Shown here: piece after piece, positions 51,051-61,649 of the stretch
Position numbering within the stretch: position 1 is the first letter of the stretch
How the letters are laid out: each line of letters opens with the position of its first letter
Source: Lagopus muta
Lineage: Eukaryota > Chordata > Aves > Galliformes > Phasianidae
Direction of reading: 5' to 3'
DNA: 64,000 nucleotides
NCBI RefSeq assembly: GCF_023343835.1
Contig: NC_064472.1
Span: 11,213,469-11,277,468 of the forward strand
The notes under the pieces: model-generated
What the model was told of the DNA's origin: nothing
Database searches by the model: none
What the model saw: only the letters and a program-made list of their open reading frames with translations
Translations under genes and position numbers: made by a program

Positions 51051-51298
51051 AGGCACGATGCACGCTGATAGGTAACGTGTTTCCCATCAAAGAGGCGATG
51101 CTTGAGAAGCTGGAAGATGCCAAGAGGCCGCTGAGCCCATGGCACCTTGGCAGCTATGGGGCAGCCTCCATGTAATTTCTCTCAGTGGCTCTGGTGTTGC
51201 TCTGGTCCGTCATGGGGAAGGCCTCTAGTCACCTTAACATTTGTTTTTAGCTGGTGCTTTCTACTCTTCTCCAAGGATTAATAAATGCAACCCCTGCC

Positions 51299-51360
51299 TC
51301 ACAGAATCATAGAATGGTTTGGACTGGAGGGGATCTCGAAGGTCATCCTGATACAATCTG
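51299..51360 (-). mobile_element. Short CR1 3' tip
   Basis: Antisense tail 'tcacagaatcatagaatggt' followed by 'ggatctcgaaggtcatcctg'. Only about 60 bases of a CR1 3' end are present. Confidence 0.8.
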
Positions 51361-51663
51361 TGGCAATATTGTTATGCTTGGTAAGCTCCTTGGTGGATAA
51401 CTATTAGTTTTTTTAGACAGTGGGAAGGGTCTGTGCTTTTGTATTGAGTACATAACGGTGATTAACTCATTGTACCATGCAGACAGTGGAAGTTCTGTAA
51501 GTCAAGTAGATAAGGGAAGTTCTGCTTTGGATCTGTTAGTTGTGAAATTGAAGCATTGAATATGTACATCTGGGAAAACTTCTGAATGTGTGTATATGAA
51601 CAGAAGACCTTTGGTGGAAGGTATGCATCCCTTGCATATATGCATACCCTGGTATGCATACCC

Positions 51664-52740
51664 TCCGTTGGATAAGGAACTGGCTGGAGGGCCGTACTCA
51701 ATGGGTGGTGGTCAATGGAGTGAAGTCCAGCTGGAGACCTGTTACAAGTGGTGTCCCCCAGGAGTCGGTACTGGGGCCCATCCTGTTTAATATCTTCATT
51801 GACGACTTAGATGGAGGGATTGAGTGTACCCTGAGTAAGTTTGCAGATGACACCAAGCTGGGAGGTTGTGTCGATCTGCCTGAGGGCAGGGAGGCCCTGC
51901 AGAGGGATCTAGATAAGCTGGATCGCTGGGCTGAGGTGAATGGGATGAGGTTCAACAAGGCCAAGTGTCGGGTCCTGCAATTTGGCCACAACAACCCCAG
52001 GCAGCGTTACAGGCTTGGGGATGAGTGGTTGGATGATTGTGAAGAGGAAAGGGACCTGAGGGTGTTGGTTGATGCTCGGCTGAACATGAGCCGACAGTGT
52101 GCCCAGGTGGCCAAGAGGGCCAACGGCATCCTGGCCTGCATTAGAAATAGTGTGGCCAGCAGGAGCAGGGAGGTGATCATCCCCCTGTACTCAGCACTGG
52201 TGAGGCCGCACCTCGAGTACTGTGTTCAGTTTTGGGCCCCTCACTACAAGAAAGACACTGAGGTCCTGGAGTGTGTGCAAAGAAGGGCAACGAAACTGGT
52301 GAGGGGTCTGGAGCACAAGTCTTACAAGGAGCGGCTGAGGGAGCTGGGATTGTTCAGTCTGGAGAAGAGGAGGCTCAGGGGAGACCTCATTGCACTCTAC
52401 AACTTCCTGAAGGGAGGTTGTGGTGCAAAAGGGTCTGGCCTCTTCTCCCAGGCAAATAGTAGGACCCGAGGAAATGGCAACAAGTTGCACCAGAGGAGGT
52501 TTAGGTTGGATATTAGGAGAAACTTTTTCTCTCAAAGGGTGGTCAGGCACTGGAATGGCTGCCCAGGGAGGTGGTGGAGTCGCCGTCCCTGGTAGTGTAC
52601 AAGAGGCACCTGGATGAGGAGCTACAAGAGATGGTTTAGTAGCTTGTGGCACTGATAGGAATGGGAGGGTGGTTGGACTGGATGATCTTGCAGGTCGTTT
52701 CCAACCTTGTGATTCTGTGATTCTGTGATTCTGATTCTGC
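51664..52740 (+). mobile_element. CR1 LINE, best-preserved copy, with reverse-transcriptase frame
   Basis: A 1.08-kb 5'-truncated CR1 keeps one open frame of about 310 codons (51654-52595). It contains the reverse-transcriptase segment [12 protein letters not shown] and the active-site motif FADDTKLGG, then the CR1-typical thumb and C-terminal parts ([34 protein letters not shown]). Near 52558 one base is missing, so the frame ends early at 52593-52595 and the last 27 or so codons lie in another frame ending at 52637-52639. The 3' UTR reads 'ggttggactggatgatcttg' and the tail has ATTCTGTG units to 52740. It is a fragment and cannot be autonomous: the 5' part of ORF2 and all of ORF1 are missing. 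Confidence 0.96.
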
Positions 52741-52854
52741 ATGACAGGAGGAGTTCATCCTCCTTGCATCCAGTGCTGAGAATAGAGAATGCCTGCTTTC
52801 TAACCCTCCAACTTGAGTCTTAGAGAGTTTCCTGATCGATCAATTAACAGCATC

Positions 52855-53137
52855 CAACCAGTTCCAACCCCTGCCATGGGCTGGCTGTCTCCCACCAGTT
52901 CAGGCTTCCCAGGGCCCCATCCAACCCGACCATGAGCACCTCCAGGGATGGGGCACCACAGTTCTCTGGGCAGCTGTGCTAGGGCCTCACTGCCTCCTGA
53001 AGGAAGAATTTCTTCCTAATGTCTAAGACAAATTTTCCCTCTTGGTTTAAAGCCATTCCCTCTTGTCCTATCACTATTAGCCTGTGTAAAAAGTCACTCT
53101 CCCTCCTGCTTATGAGCTTCTTTCAAGTACTGGAAGA
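52855..53137 (-). mobile_element. CR1 LINE 3' fragment without tail
   Basis: Antisense CR1 3' region starting 'accagttccaacccctgcca', through 'gcacctccagggatggggca' and 'ccattccctcttgtcctatc', to 'tttcaagtactggaagaaac'. The tail octamers are lost. It lies about 115 bases past the tail of the preceding plus-strand copy. Confidence 0.9.
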
Positions 53138-56100
53138 AACAGCCCAGTCACTTTACTTCCTAATGGCACCATTTTGGTTCTGTCCTGTGATTGTGACCAA
53201 TTCTGAGTTTTTCAGTAGTCTTAAAACTGACCATACCTCTTGTTTCTTGGATCACTTCTTGACCATCAAGGTTTAACAATGCTCTCTCTTCTGTTGAAAG
53301 TTACCCAGAGGTGAAGATTCTTACATAATTGCAAACACCTCTCAAACTCCAGAGGATAAAAATGCAAGAAACAGTTAAAAATCCAAGGATTTCCACATGA
53401 GTTAGAAATGCAGATTCTCCCAAGCTTGGGCTGTGATAGCTCCAGAAACAAGACATATTTGTGAAAGAGTAGCAATGTTTTATTTATGAGTCATAATGTG
53501 CTCTCTTCTGGCTAACAGAATGTCAATGGAATGGCACAGATTTTGCAGGAAAGAGTGATTTTGTGTAATATTTGAAATCCTAACACTTGCCAGAAGAACT
53601 TTTCATTGGACCATATTTATTTAATACAACAGTATATTACATGTAAGTCTTTCATGTTACAGTGGCAAATTCCCTGATGCACTTGCCATTATTTTTTTTA
53701 ATATTCTAGTCACGTATCAGACACTGGACTGATCTGTGACATTTGAAATTGTATCCTATTTAGCTCTCTGTCAGCACATCACTGAAATTAATTTAAAGGA
53801 ATGTGTGACCTGAAATCGATATGATGTCTTTAAAACTTAACATTTAAAAAATTAAGTTAAATTTTTAAAATAAATTGGAAAATAAGGATGTGCCTACAAT
53901 GAATAGAATTAAAAGGAGAAAAACTAAAATGACCAGAACTGACTACAAGCACTGGAAAGAAAGGTTGAAAGTTCAAGGGATGGGCATGTGTATACAAAGT
54001 CCTGGTTTGGAAAACTTACTGAAGGCATTCAGAAAAGTCTTAGGTGTGAGGCTTGCAACTGTTCATTTGCTAGAATTTCCACTCATCTTTTTGTTTGCAG
54101 TATCTGGTAAGAGGCAACTAATATTTTGTGAAGGATTCCATCTTGATCTTTTCAGCAGGAAAAGTTACTTTCCATTGCCCATAATTATCTTGAAGCATGG
54201 GACGTTTTTCCTTCTGATTTTTTTTAAATTTTTTTTATTTTTTTCCCTCCACAACTACAGAGCTTGTACTGGTTCAAATCTCCCAACCTTGCATATTTTA
54301 TTCTCTAATATCTCCAGACATGAGAACAAGGAAAAAATATCAGGAAATAATAAAGGAATGAAAACTTCAGGAACTTAGGAGTGTTTGTGAGAATGTTGGT
54401 GTTTTGTTTTGATTATGTTTTATTAACAACCAAAAATTATACATGTAAAAGCCATACAGAACGGAGGAAAAGAACTGTGGGAATCTGATCCAAAACATCT
54501 ATGATTGGGCTTTGTGCCAGTACTCACATACATGTATACTGGGTGCAGTGTCAGAAAATACACTGGGGAAACAGCTGGATTCCAGCAGCAGGTTGCTCTG
54601 GTGCTGGCTGACAGACACTTAAAATGTGAAGCAATGGCACAAGTAGAAAGCACTTCCATGCTGTGCAGACGTAGTGAGGCCAGCTATTTCAGTGCTCCAA
54701 ATTCACAGAACTGTGTCTTCCCTGAGCAGATCCAACATAAGAGTGCACTTATGGACTATGAAAGTAGAATACCTATGTATTAAACTATTTTGTCATTCAC
54801 AAGAAATTGTTAAAATCTCATGATAAGGAATTAAGTCGTTGTCTCTTGTTCCAAGAGTTATAACCTGAGGTTTTAGAACATTTTGAGAAAGCAAGCGCTA
54901 TTTTTTTCTTTTTATAACTCACCTTTAATTACAAAAAGAAAAATAACACATCACAACATCAGTTATTTTCCTGTGACAGCAATGGTACTGTGGTTCAGTG
55001 CCTGTACATTTATTGAAAGGAGATCAGCAATGCCAAGACATACAATCAAGGTACATTGCCAAGTCACCCATCCCTGAACCCCCTTCTATTTCCCTGAGTA
55101 GACCTCCAGAACTCAGATAAAAGAACTGTGTGTATTTCATGTATTTGTGTAAATGTGTGTAAAGAAGTGGAAAAGCAGTGGCTAAAGAAAACTGAAGAAC
55201 AGCACCGTGAACCATGTTGTTTGACATCAAGGAGCTGCAAAAAGATGAAGTCCAGCTGAAGACATTGAGAATTAGCATCTCCTACCCTAAGTTTAGAAAT
55301 CTAAAAGGCATGTAATAGATGCTTGCTTGTCTGCTCCTTCTGTCAGTAGAGGAGTGCCTCTGGAAGAAAGTACATCCTTATCTGTTCTGTACAGAGTGAA
55401 ACATCTTCTGGGCCTGACTGCCTATTAACTATACAGGCAGCTTAAGAATCTGCTTGGATTAGAAATGTTAAGAAGATAGATCACATGTGTTGTGGTGGGC
55501 CATGTTAAAGCCAGAAAGTATTAGCAGGGCAACAATCTTTGAGAGAATGACTCTGAATCCCAAGGGCACTAGAGAGTATGCTGAGTGCATCTGTGCATTT
55601 GCTGGCTCTTTTCAGAGGCAAAATTAGATGGGAGTATTGATAACATTTTTTAAAAATAATCTTTTCCCCTCTTTCTCTGTTAGAGATGCGGTCTCCTAGC
55701 ACAGCTAATTTCTGGTAACTGGAGTAGACTATGTTGGATCTCCCATTCCATTTCGGTTCTACTCTAAATATTTCTGGAATTTCTTAAGTTAGTTACTCAT
55801 GCAAAAAATATTTGCTTACATTCCACTTATGGTACATCTGTGAGCAGATTCTAGTAATAGAATGAAACAAACTCTAAAGCAGTGAGTAATTGTATTAAAA
55901 GAATTGGGGGGGAAAGCGGGGAAAGGGGATGTTTACATTCAGATTCCAGTGTTCAAACTTGGATTATTTGTAATTGGACAGATAATATTCAAAATGATCA
56001 CTTTGTCCATGTAAATTTAAAAGCTCATTTGATCTTACTGTCTATATTAACAATTTAAAGCAAAATTGTGGAGCAGTAGTTCACTTTGAAATTAACTTTT

Positions 56101-56174
56101 TTTTTAATTAGTGTCATGAAAATATGTTTTTAGTGATGTGTGTAGGAATTCAGTGAGGAGAGGACATGGAAAAA

Positions 56175-56218
56175 AATCACAGAATACCTCAAATTTGAAG
56201 GGACCTACATAGATCATT
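56175..56218 (-). mobile_element. Probable CR1 3' tip remnant
   Basis: 'aatcacagaatacctc', 'tttgaagggacctacataga' and 'tcat' follow the order of a CR1 3' end in antisense, but only about 44 bases are alignable and they are diverged. Confidence 0.55.
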
Positions 56219-56630
56219 ACAATTTATATCTACATTCAAGCAATACTTTCTGGAGAGTGTATCATGTTCCATGAAGCCTAACAAGGATTTTACCCTTGGA
56301 CATGATGACTGTGTTATCTAAGTGAGGTTTGGAAAGAAAATCTATATTTATCTCTCACGTTGCCACAAATGCCTTCCTGTAGTGGATACACACCAAATTG
56401 TACCAAATATTCACCATCAGGACAGAGATAGCAGAGCTATAAAATGCAGTTCCAAATTTAAGAGTTGACTATCTGAGAGTAGTCAAAAGCATGAGAGCTC
56501 AGCCATGAGCTCATAAAAAGCCAAGAAGAGACCGTGTGAGTTCTAGAAATTAGACCAGAGAAAAATAAATAAATGTTAAACATTCTTTCATTTTTCCCAT
56601 TTCTGTTTCTGCCTCTCTCACAAATATTCA

Positions 56631-56654
56631 TATATACATATATATATGTATATA
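56631..56654. repeat. 24-bp perfect palindrome of A and T with one C/G pair
   Basis: The left half tatatacatata and right half tatatgtatata are exact reverse complements with no spacer. It is a potential cruciform or simply a mutated (TA)n run. Confidence 0.9.
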
Positions 56655-56806
56655 CATAAACGAAAAGAAAACTGAAAGAAACAGAACTATAACATAATGT
56701 AACATTTAAGAATAGTGTGAAGTCAATCTAAGTAATGCGTTATGAACTCTTTTTAATGAACTGCATTAAGACCTTTATACTTCTGGCCCTTTCTTTGGTA
56801 TGTAGA

Positions 56807-56826
56807 ATACATACATACATACATAC
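56807..56826. repeat. (ATAC)n microsatellite
   Basis: Five tandem ATAC units; a likely length-variable locus. Confidence 0.9.
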
Positions 56827-58724
56827 ACAAAACAATTTTACTGCCTCAAAAATACCCTGAGAAACAGTCCCACTGAAAATGTTTCTGTAGTTGAAATAAT
56901 TATACATTCTGTAATTCAAAAACACAGTTTCAGCTACAAAAGAAACAAACAAAAACAACAAACTTTCAAAATGAAAACAAAGCCCCATCTCCCTCTGCCA
57001 AGACGCTCTAGAATTGCATACAGCCAGTTCAGCCACTGCTGTAATCATAGCCAATCCTTCATTTTTGGAAGAGGTTTGCCAAGCAAGTGAAAATGTTATG
57101 TAGATCTTTCAAGGTGCACTGCAAGTAAATTATGATTTTCAGCAAATGTTTATTTGGCATATTTATCTGAAACACTCTTAAATGTTGCTTTAGAGGCATT
57201 TGCAGGGGCACATTTCATTCTGTCACATTCACTCTGACATGATAGAGTTAAATCCAAGGGGCAGTTGCCACTGCAACTCTCTGGTGACAGCCTTCTACAT
57301 TTGCTGTTTAGATCAATGCTGCCTTAAAACAAGTGAAGATGGCCCAATGGTTATTGCAGCACAGCATTATACAAACTCCAGAAGACTCACACATAGCTCT
57401 AAACCATCTGCTTGAGAGTTCAGAAGTAGGCAAATCAGTCACTTTTACTGCAGTCATAAGAATACTCCTTGGAAGCCTAAGCCTAACAAGTTTGTTAGGG
57501 TTTTCACAGAAGTCAATTGAGTAAAGCCAGCTACACCAACTATTTGATAAAAAGAAGTCTCCAGAAAGTCACATGTTAGTGATAAGTCTTTGGCAAGGTT
57601 ACTGCACTTACATGGAGCAAGTAGAAGGTAGCTTTGTCCAAAATAAAAAACATTGGGCATGAAGAATTTTGCAACACCTCTTCAAAAAAATCAGATGACG
57701 TTTTATACATTTTCCAGCTACAGAAATGTCCCGATGATGTGACAAATAAATTATTGTGAACATACAGTGAGCATTTCTTTGACTATTCACCTAGCTAACA
57801 AGTTCTCTTTACTGTCTCTAAAAATCCTTTTCGGTAAAGGATGATGAAAGAAAAAGACAAACCTACAAGCTACAAAGAAGCTACAAAGAAATCCATCCGG
57901 TGGTCAGAATATGAGCAAAAGACCTGGGCAAGTATGTTGTGCTTGCATTCCTGAGCTCAAAATCCAGTATCAGTATTCTCATCAGGTACCTCTGTTCCAT
58001 TCTGAAAGCTTTTTCTGTGTGGATTACAAAAAGCAATATATTTTCAGCTATGGTTTCTCTCCACTTCCCACTGCAATTTTTGTTACTCCGGTACCGACGT
58101 ATTTAGCATAGCAAGTAATCTGGAGGCTAAACCTCCCCAGAGCATTACAGTTAATTACAGAACTAAATCCACTAAGTTATTCATTTGTTATGTGCAATAG
58201 AGTTGATGCAAAGAACTTCCAGATTACTCACATTCTCTGTCAGCATTTCCATTAACTGGCTGATACTTTCAGAAGGTCACCACAGATGTAGAACATAGTG
58301 AAAAGTGGACCACTCGCAACAAGTGGCACACACACATTGGTGTTTTTGCAGGAATTTCAGTAAAATAAATCTGCGTTGAGACTACAGAGAAGATGGTCAC
58401 TTGGTATGGTATGTCTAAGTACGTGTGGGATCTATTTTCTTTTCAAAATGTGCACTAATTTTGCTCCGTTTAACATGGGAAGACGAGAAGGAAAGCCCCG
58501 ATTCACTTCTCACCTGTTGCTTTCCGTTCCGCTGCACGGAGCCGCCTCCAGGCGCGGTGCCGGGCAGCGGGGGGTCCCGAAGTCTCTGGTACGCCGGGGC
58601 CCCCTGCGGGCGGGCGGCTGCCGGAGCTGCTGACAGCGCGGCCTCAGCCCCTCGCCGGGCTGCTCCGCTAAGAACAGCGGTAACTGCACTGTGTTTTCCC
58701 CCGAGCTGGAAAGGTGCTGGAAAG

Positions 58725-58970
58725 ACTCGAGCGAACGGCACGGAACTGCGTCAAGGGCGGGTCGGGGATGGTCAGGAGATTTTGCCCCAGAGGGCGGTGG
58801 GCATGGAACAGGCTGTCCAGCGCAGTGGGCACGGCCCTGGGCTGCCGGAACTCAAGGACTGTTTGTACGCCGCTTTCCGACATAGGGTTTGTTTTTTGGG
58901 TGGTGCTGTGTGGAGCCAGGGGTTGGACTCACTCATCCTTGTGGGTGCCTTTCCACCTCGGGACGTCCCG
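58725..58970 (+). mobile_element. Old GC-rich CR1 3' end within the RXFP3 upstream island
   Basis: The order of segments is that of a CR1 3' end: 'cacggaactgcgtcaagggc', 'ccagagggcggtgggcatgg', 'aacaggctgtccag', 'gtgctgtgtggagccagggg', 'ttggactcactcatccttgt' and 'gggtgcctttccacctcggg'. The octamer tail has decayed. Its subfamily differs from most other copies in the window (the 3' UTR contains ggagccaggggttgg). Confidence 0.85.
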
Positions 58971-59374
58971 CGGCTCTGTGAATCGTGTGCCCCTGCGCTG
59001 CGTGCAGAATTTCCTCGGAAGGAAGGGAGCCGCCAAGCAAAGATCAGCGCCACCGGCACTCCTCAAGCTCCGCGGGACGGCTGCAGAAAGGCAGGGCTGC
59101 TCTCCGGAACGTAAAACACCGGCCAGAATTTATTTTCTTAAGGAGATGGAGCGAGAAGCGGTTGAGCATCGCTTTGCCATGGGTAGCTACCGACGCGCAC
59201 GCCCGTCCCAGCGCGGGACAGCGGAGCGGAGCGAACTCCCTAAAAACCAAGGGCTGGAGCCGTGCGGCCACCTCTGTCTGGCCGGGGCTGGAACAGAGAG
59301 CAGGAGGGGCTGAAATGGGGGCGCGGCCGCAGCACTCAGCACCCGGGAGAGCTCCGCGCATGCCCCGGCCCCGC

Positions 59375-59389
59375 GGGGGCGGATATAAG
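59375..59389 (+). promoter_or_regulatory. RXFP3 core promoter: GC box and TATA box
   Basis: GGGGGCGG (59375-59382) is directly followed by ATATAAG, with TATAAG at 59384-59389. A start of transcription about 25-32 bases downstream (near 59412) would give a 5' UTR of about 80-85 nt before the first ATG at 59493, with no intron. The position relative to the coding start is what makes the motif credible; it has not been tested. Confidence 0.7.
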
Positions 59390-59492
59390 CGCGGCGGCCG
59401 CGCCGCCTCGCCAAGCGGCACAGCCGCTGCCCGTCCTCTCCGACGGTTCGCTCTCTGGCGCTCGGGAAGCGGAGCTTCCGCCGCTCCCGAGC

Positions 59493-59546
59493 ATGGGATG
59501 GATGAGCCCTGCGAGCGCGACTCCTGCTCGGCTGCCGCCGGCATAA
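59493..59546 (+). CDS. Upstream ORF overlapping the RXFP3 start (17 codons)
   Basis: The first ATG downstream of the TATA box is at 59493 with A at -3 and G at +4, a strong context. It opens a 17-codon frame (MGWMSPASATPARLPPA) ending at TAA 59544-59546. The main-frame ATG at 59498 lies five bases downstream in another frame, so the uORF overlaps the start of the receptor frame. After its stop, the next in-frame receptor ATG is at 59606. Whether it is translated is unknown; the role in limiting or redirecting initiation is an inference. Confidence 0.5.
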   Translation: MGWMSPASATPARLPPA

Positions 59547-60835
59547 AAGAAGGAGCGGGTCGGGATCCCTGGAACGCACCGCTGGATTTGCTGCAGAGCG
59601 GCCAGATGGGTAACAAGAGCAACGTGTCCTTTCTGCAGCTCTTCAAGAACCTCAACTTGGAGCGAGCCGATGGGATGCAAGGAGACAGCTCCGACGTGGT
59701 GCGGATTGTCATCTCCCTGGTGTACTCTGTAGTGTGCGCCCTGGGACTGGTGGGCAACCTGCTGGTTCTCTACCTGATGAAGAGCAAGCAAGGCTGGAGG
59801 AAGTCCTCCATCAACCTCTTTGTGACCAGCCTGGCTGTGACTGACTTCCAGTTTGTGCTGACCTTACCCTTCTGGGCTGTGGAGAATGCCCTAGATTTCA
59901 ACTGGCTCTTCGGCAAAGCTATGTGTAAGATTGTCTCCTATGTGACAGCCATGAACATGTATGCCAGTGTCTTCTTTCTCACTGCCATGAGTGTGGCTCG
60001 ATATCGCTCTGTGGCTTCAGCCTTGAAGAACCAGGGGCGAGGTGACCCTCTGGGTGGCTGCTGCTCTGCCAAGTGGCTCTGTGCACTCATCTGGTTGTTG
60101 GCAATCCTGGCTTCTCTGCCCCAAGCCATTTTTTCCACCACTGCCACCGTCTTTGATGATGTCCTCTGCCTTGTAAAGTTCCCTGAGGGCCGAGGAAGCA
60201 ATGCACAGTTCTGGCTAGGTCTGTACCAAACCCAAAAGGTGCTGCTGGGCTTCGTGCTGCCTCTGGCCATTATCAGCCTCTGCTACTTGCTCCTGGTGCG
60301 CTTCATCAGTGATAAGCATGTTGGCAGCACCTGCAGTGGTCCCAGCACTAAACGCCGCTCTAAAGTGACCAAGTCAGTGTCCATCGTGGTGCTGTCATTC
60401 TTCTTGTGCTGGCTGCCCAACCAAGCGCTCACAACATGGGGCATTCTCATCAAGCTCAATGTGGTGCACTTCAGTGCTGAGTACTTCCTCTCACAGGTGT
60501 ACCTCTTCCCCATCAGTGTGTGCCTGGCACACTCTAACAGCTGCCTCAACCCCATCCTCTACTGCCTGATGCGCAGGGAGTTCCGCAAGGCACTGAAGAG
60601 CCTTCTCTGGAGGATCACCTCACCTTCTCTCACCACCATGCGTCCTTTCACCGATACCACCAAGCCAGAGCAGGAGGAGCAAGCCCTGCACGACTTGGTG
60701 CCTGTCCACCCTGTTGCACCTTCCTCTGCAGCTGCAGCTGTCCAGCCGGAGCTGGCTTACTACCCGCCTGGGGTGGTGGTGTACAGCAGCCGATGTGACA
60801 TGCTGCCCGCTGCCTCCAGGGAGCAACACTACTGA
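59498..60835 (+). CDS. RXFP3: Relaxin-3 receptor 1 (RXFP3), class A GPCR, single exon
   Basis: Plasma-membrane receptor for relaxin-3, known in mammals to signal through Gi/o and to act mainly in brain. The 445-residue product (human about 469) is intronless and complete. Approximate helices: TM1 68-93 (GN at 86-87), TM2 104-128 (LAVTD, Asp116), TM3 139-169, TM4 191-214, TM5 246-269, TM6 291-314 (CWLPN at 304-308), TM7 329-357 (NPILY 351-355), helix 8 about 358-371. Cys143 and Cys224 would form the extracellular disulfide. The DRY position reads ARY (167-169). The N-terminus has N-glycosylation sites NKS and NVS (about 39-44), placed as in human. The C-tail keeps YYPPGVVVYS. The third intracellular loop is shorter than in human. 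Start choice: ATG 59498 has G at -3 and G at +4, and DLL-x(5-7)-N-x-S upstream of the second Met resembles the human N-terminus; ATG 59606 would give 409 residues. Synteny with ADAMTS12 supports RXFP3 rather than RXFP4 or an RXFP3 paralogue. Confidence 0.97.
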   Translation: MDEPCERDSCSAAAGIKEGAGRDPWNAPLDLLQSGQMGNKSNVSFLQLFKNLNLERADGMQGDSSDVVRIVISLVYSVVCALGLVGNLLVLYLMKSKQGWRKSSINLFVTSLAVTDFQFVLTLPFWAVENALDFNWLFGKAMCKIVSYVTAMNMYASVFFLTAMSVARYRSVASALKNQGRGDPLGGCCSAKWLCALIWLLAILASLPQAIFSTTATVFDDVLCLVKFPEGRGSNAQFWLGLYQTQKVLLGFVLPLAIISLCYLLLVRFISDKHVGSTCSGPSTKRRSKVTKSVSIVVLSFFLCWLPNQALTTWGILIKLNVVHFSAEYFLSQVYLFPISVCLAHSNSCLNPILYCLMRREFRKALKSLLWRITSPSLTTMRPFTDTTKPEQEEQALHDLVPVHPVAPSSAAAAVQPELAYYPPGVVVYSSRCDMLPAASREQHY

Positions 60836-61649
60836 GATGGCCATGGGGAGGGGACTGGGAGGGGGTTCTGTGCAGGATGTGGCCCTGGGACATTGAATGC
60901 CTGTTAGGATCAAGGGAAGGTGAGATAGGTGGACAAGGGTGGGAGAAACTTTTCTGGAGTTGTCTGCTCTTGGAAGCTGTGTGACAAAAATTATCTTGAA
61001 AGTGTGCCCCAGAATGGAGAACAGGAGGAGGAAGGGATGTTGTGGTATGCCAGGGATCAAGGGGTCTCTCAGAGATGCATTTCATTACTTGCATTTGTCC
61101 TGGCTCCTGCTGGAGCTCCGGCTGTGGGGTCAGACAGTGAGGGTAAGGCTTGTTGGGGTGAAGCAAGACTGTTCCCACAACATCAGCTGTGCTCATGCTC
61201 ATGGCATGAGCATGAAGGGGCCAGGACAAGCAGGTATAGAGCTCCTGCTTGTTCAGGCTCAGCTCTTTTCTCCCTTCCCAGGGACCAACCAAGAGGGGAG
61301 AAGAAGCGCTGTGCTTCTCTTTGGATAGTTGCAGGATCTTCTTTTGTGGCTTCCTCATCCCATCTGCTGCTACCGGCATACAAAGCAGGATAACAGATCC
61401 TGGACAGCGAAGGAGAAAGCCTGGGACAGGACTTGCAGCTTCACAAAGAGGGGTTGCTTTGGTTGGGTTTGGAGGGAAGGGAATTGCACCCTACCACCTC
61501 CTAACATCGTGCTCCCCAGCTCTGCTGAAGCAGGAAACCTGCAGGTCCAGCTCCAAGGCAGGCTTCTGTCCAGGCATATGGAGGCTGCATGTTCTGCTCT
61601 GTGCCTCAGATTGTTGGGCAGTTCACTCCAGGAGATCAGCACAATTGTA

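Larger units (their letters stand above)
53138..58519. other. Intergenic block between the two genes
   Basis: AT-rich and non-coding. It contains a 24-bp perfect AT palindrome (56631-56654), an (ATAC)n run (56807-56826), a CR1 remnant (56175-56218) and T-rich stretches near 54220-54245. The 167-codon plus-strand frame at 53875-54378 shows no recognisable family. Confidence 0.55.
58520..59620. promoter_or_regulatory. CpG-rich island upstream of RXFP3
   Basis: GC- and CpG-dense sequence begins abruptly near 58,520 and runs into the RXFP3 coding region. It contains an old CR1 fragment (58725-58970), a GC box and TATA box (59375-59389), and the start codons. Long overlapping open frames on both strands here result from the scarcity of AT-rich stop codons and are not genes. 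Confidence 0.8.

Noticed and set aside
50399..51056. Arg/Pro-rich frames on both strands across the 50.4-51.0 kb island
   Set aside because: CpG-island artefacts. The real coding exon on the minus strand is 50516-50627 in a different reading frame, identified by the junction to exon 2.
51654..52595. 313-codon plus-strand open frame as a host gene
   Set aside because: It carries the CR1 reverse-transcriptase motif FADDTKLGG and CR1 C-terminal segments and ends in a CR1 tail, so it is a transposon fragment.
58985..59497. In-frame open extension of the RXFP3 frame upstream to 58985 (171 extra codons)
   Set aside because: It crosses the GC box and TATA box, is rich in Arg, Gly and Ala as expected of CpG-island sequence, and no RXFP3 has such an N-terminus. 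The extension is open only because stops are rare in GC-rich DNA.
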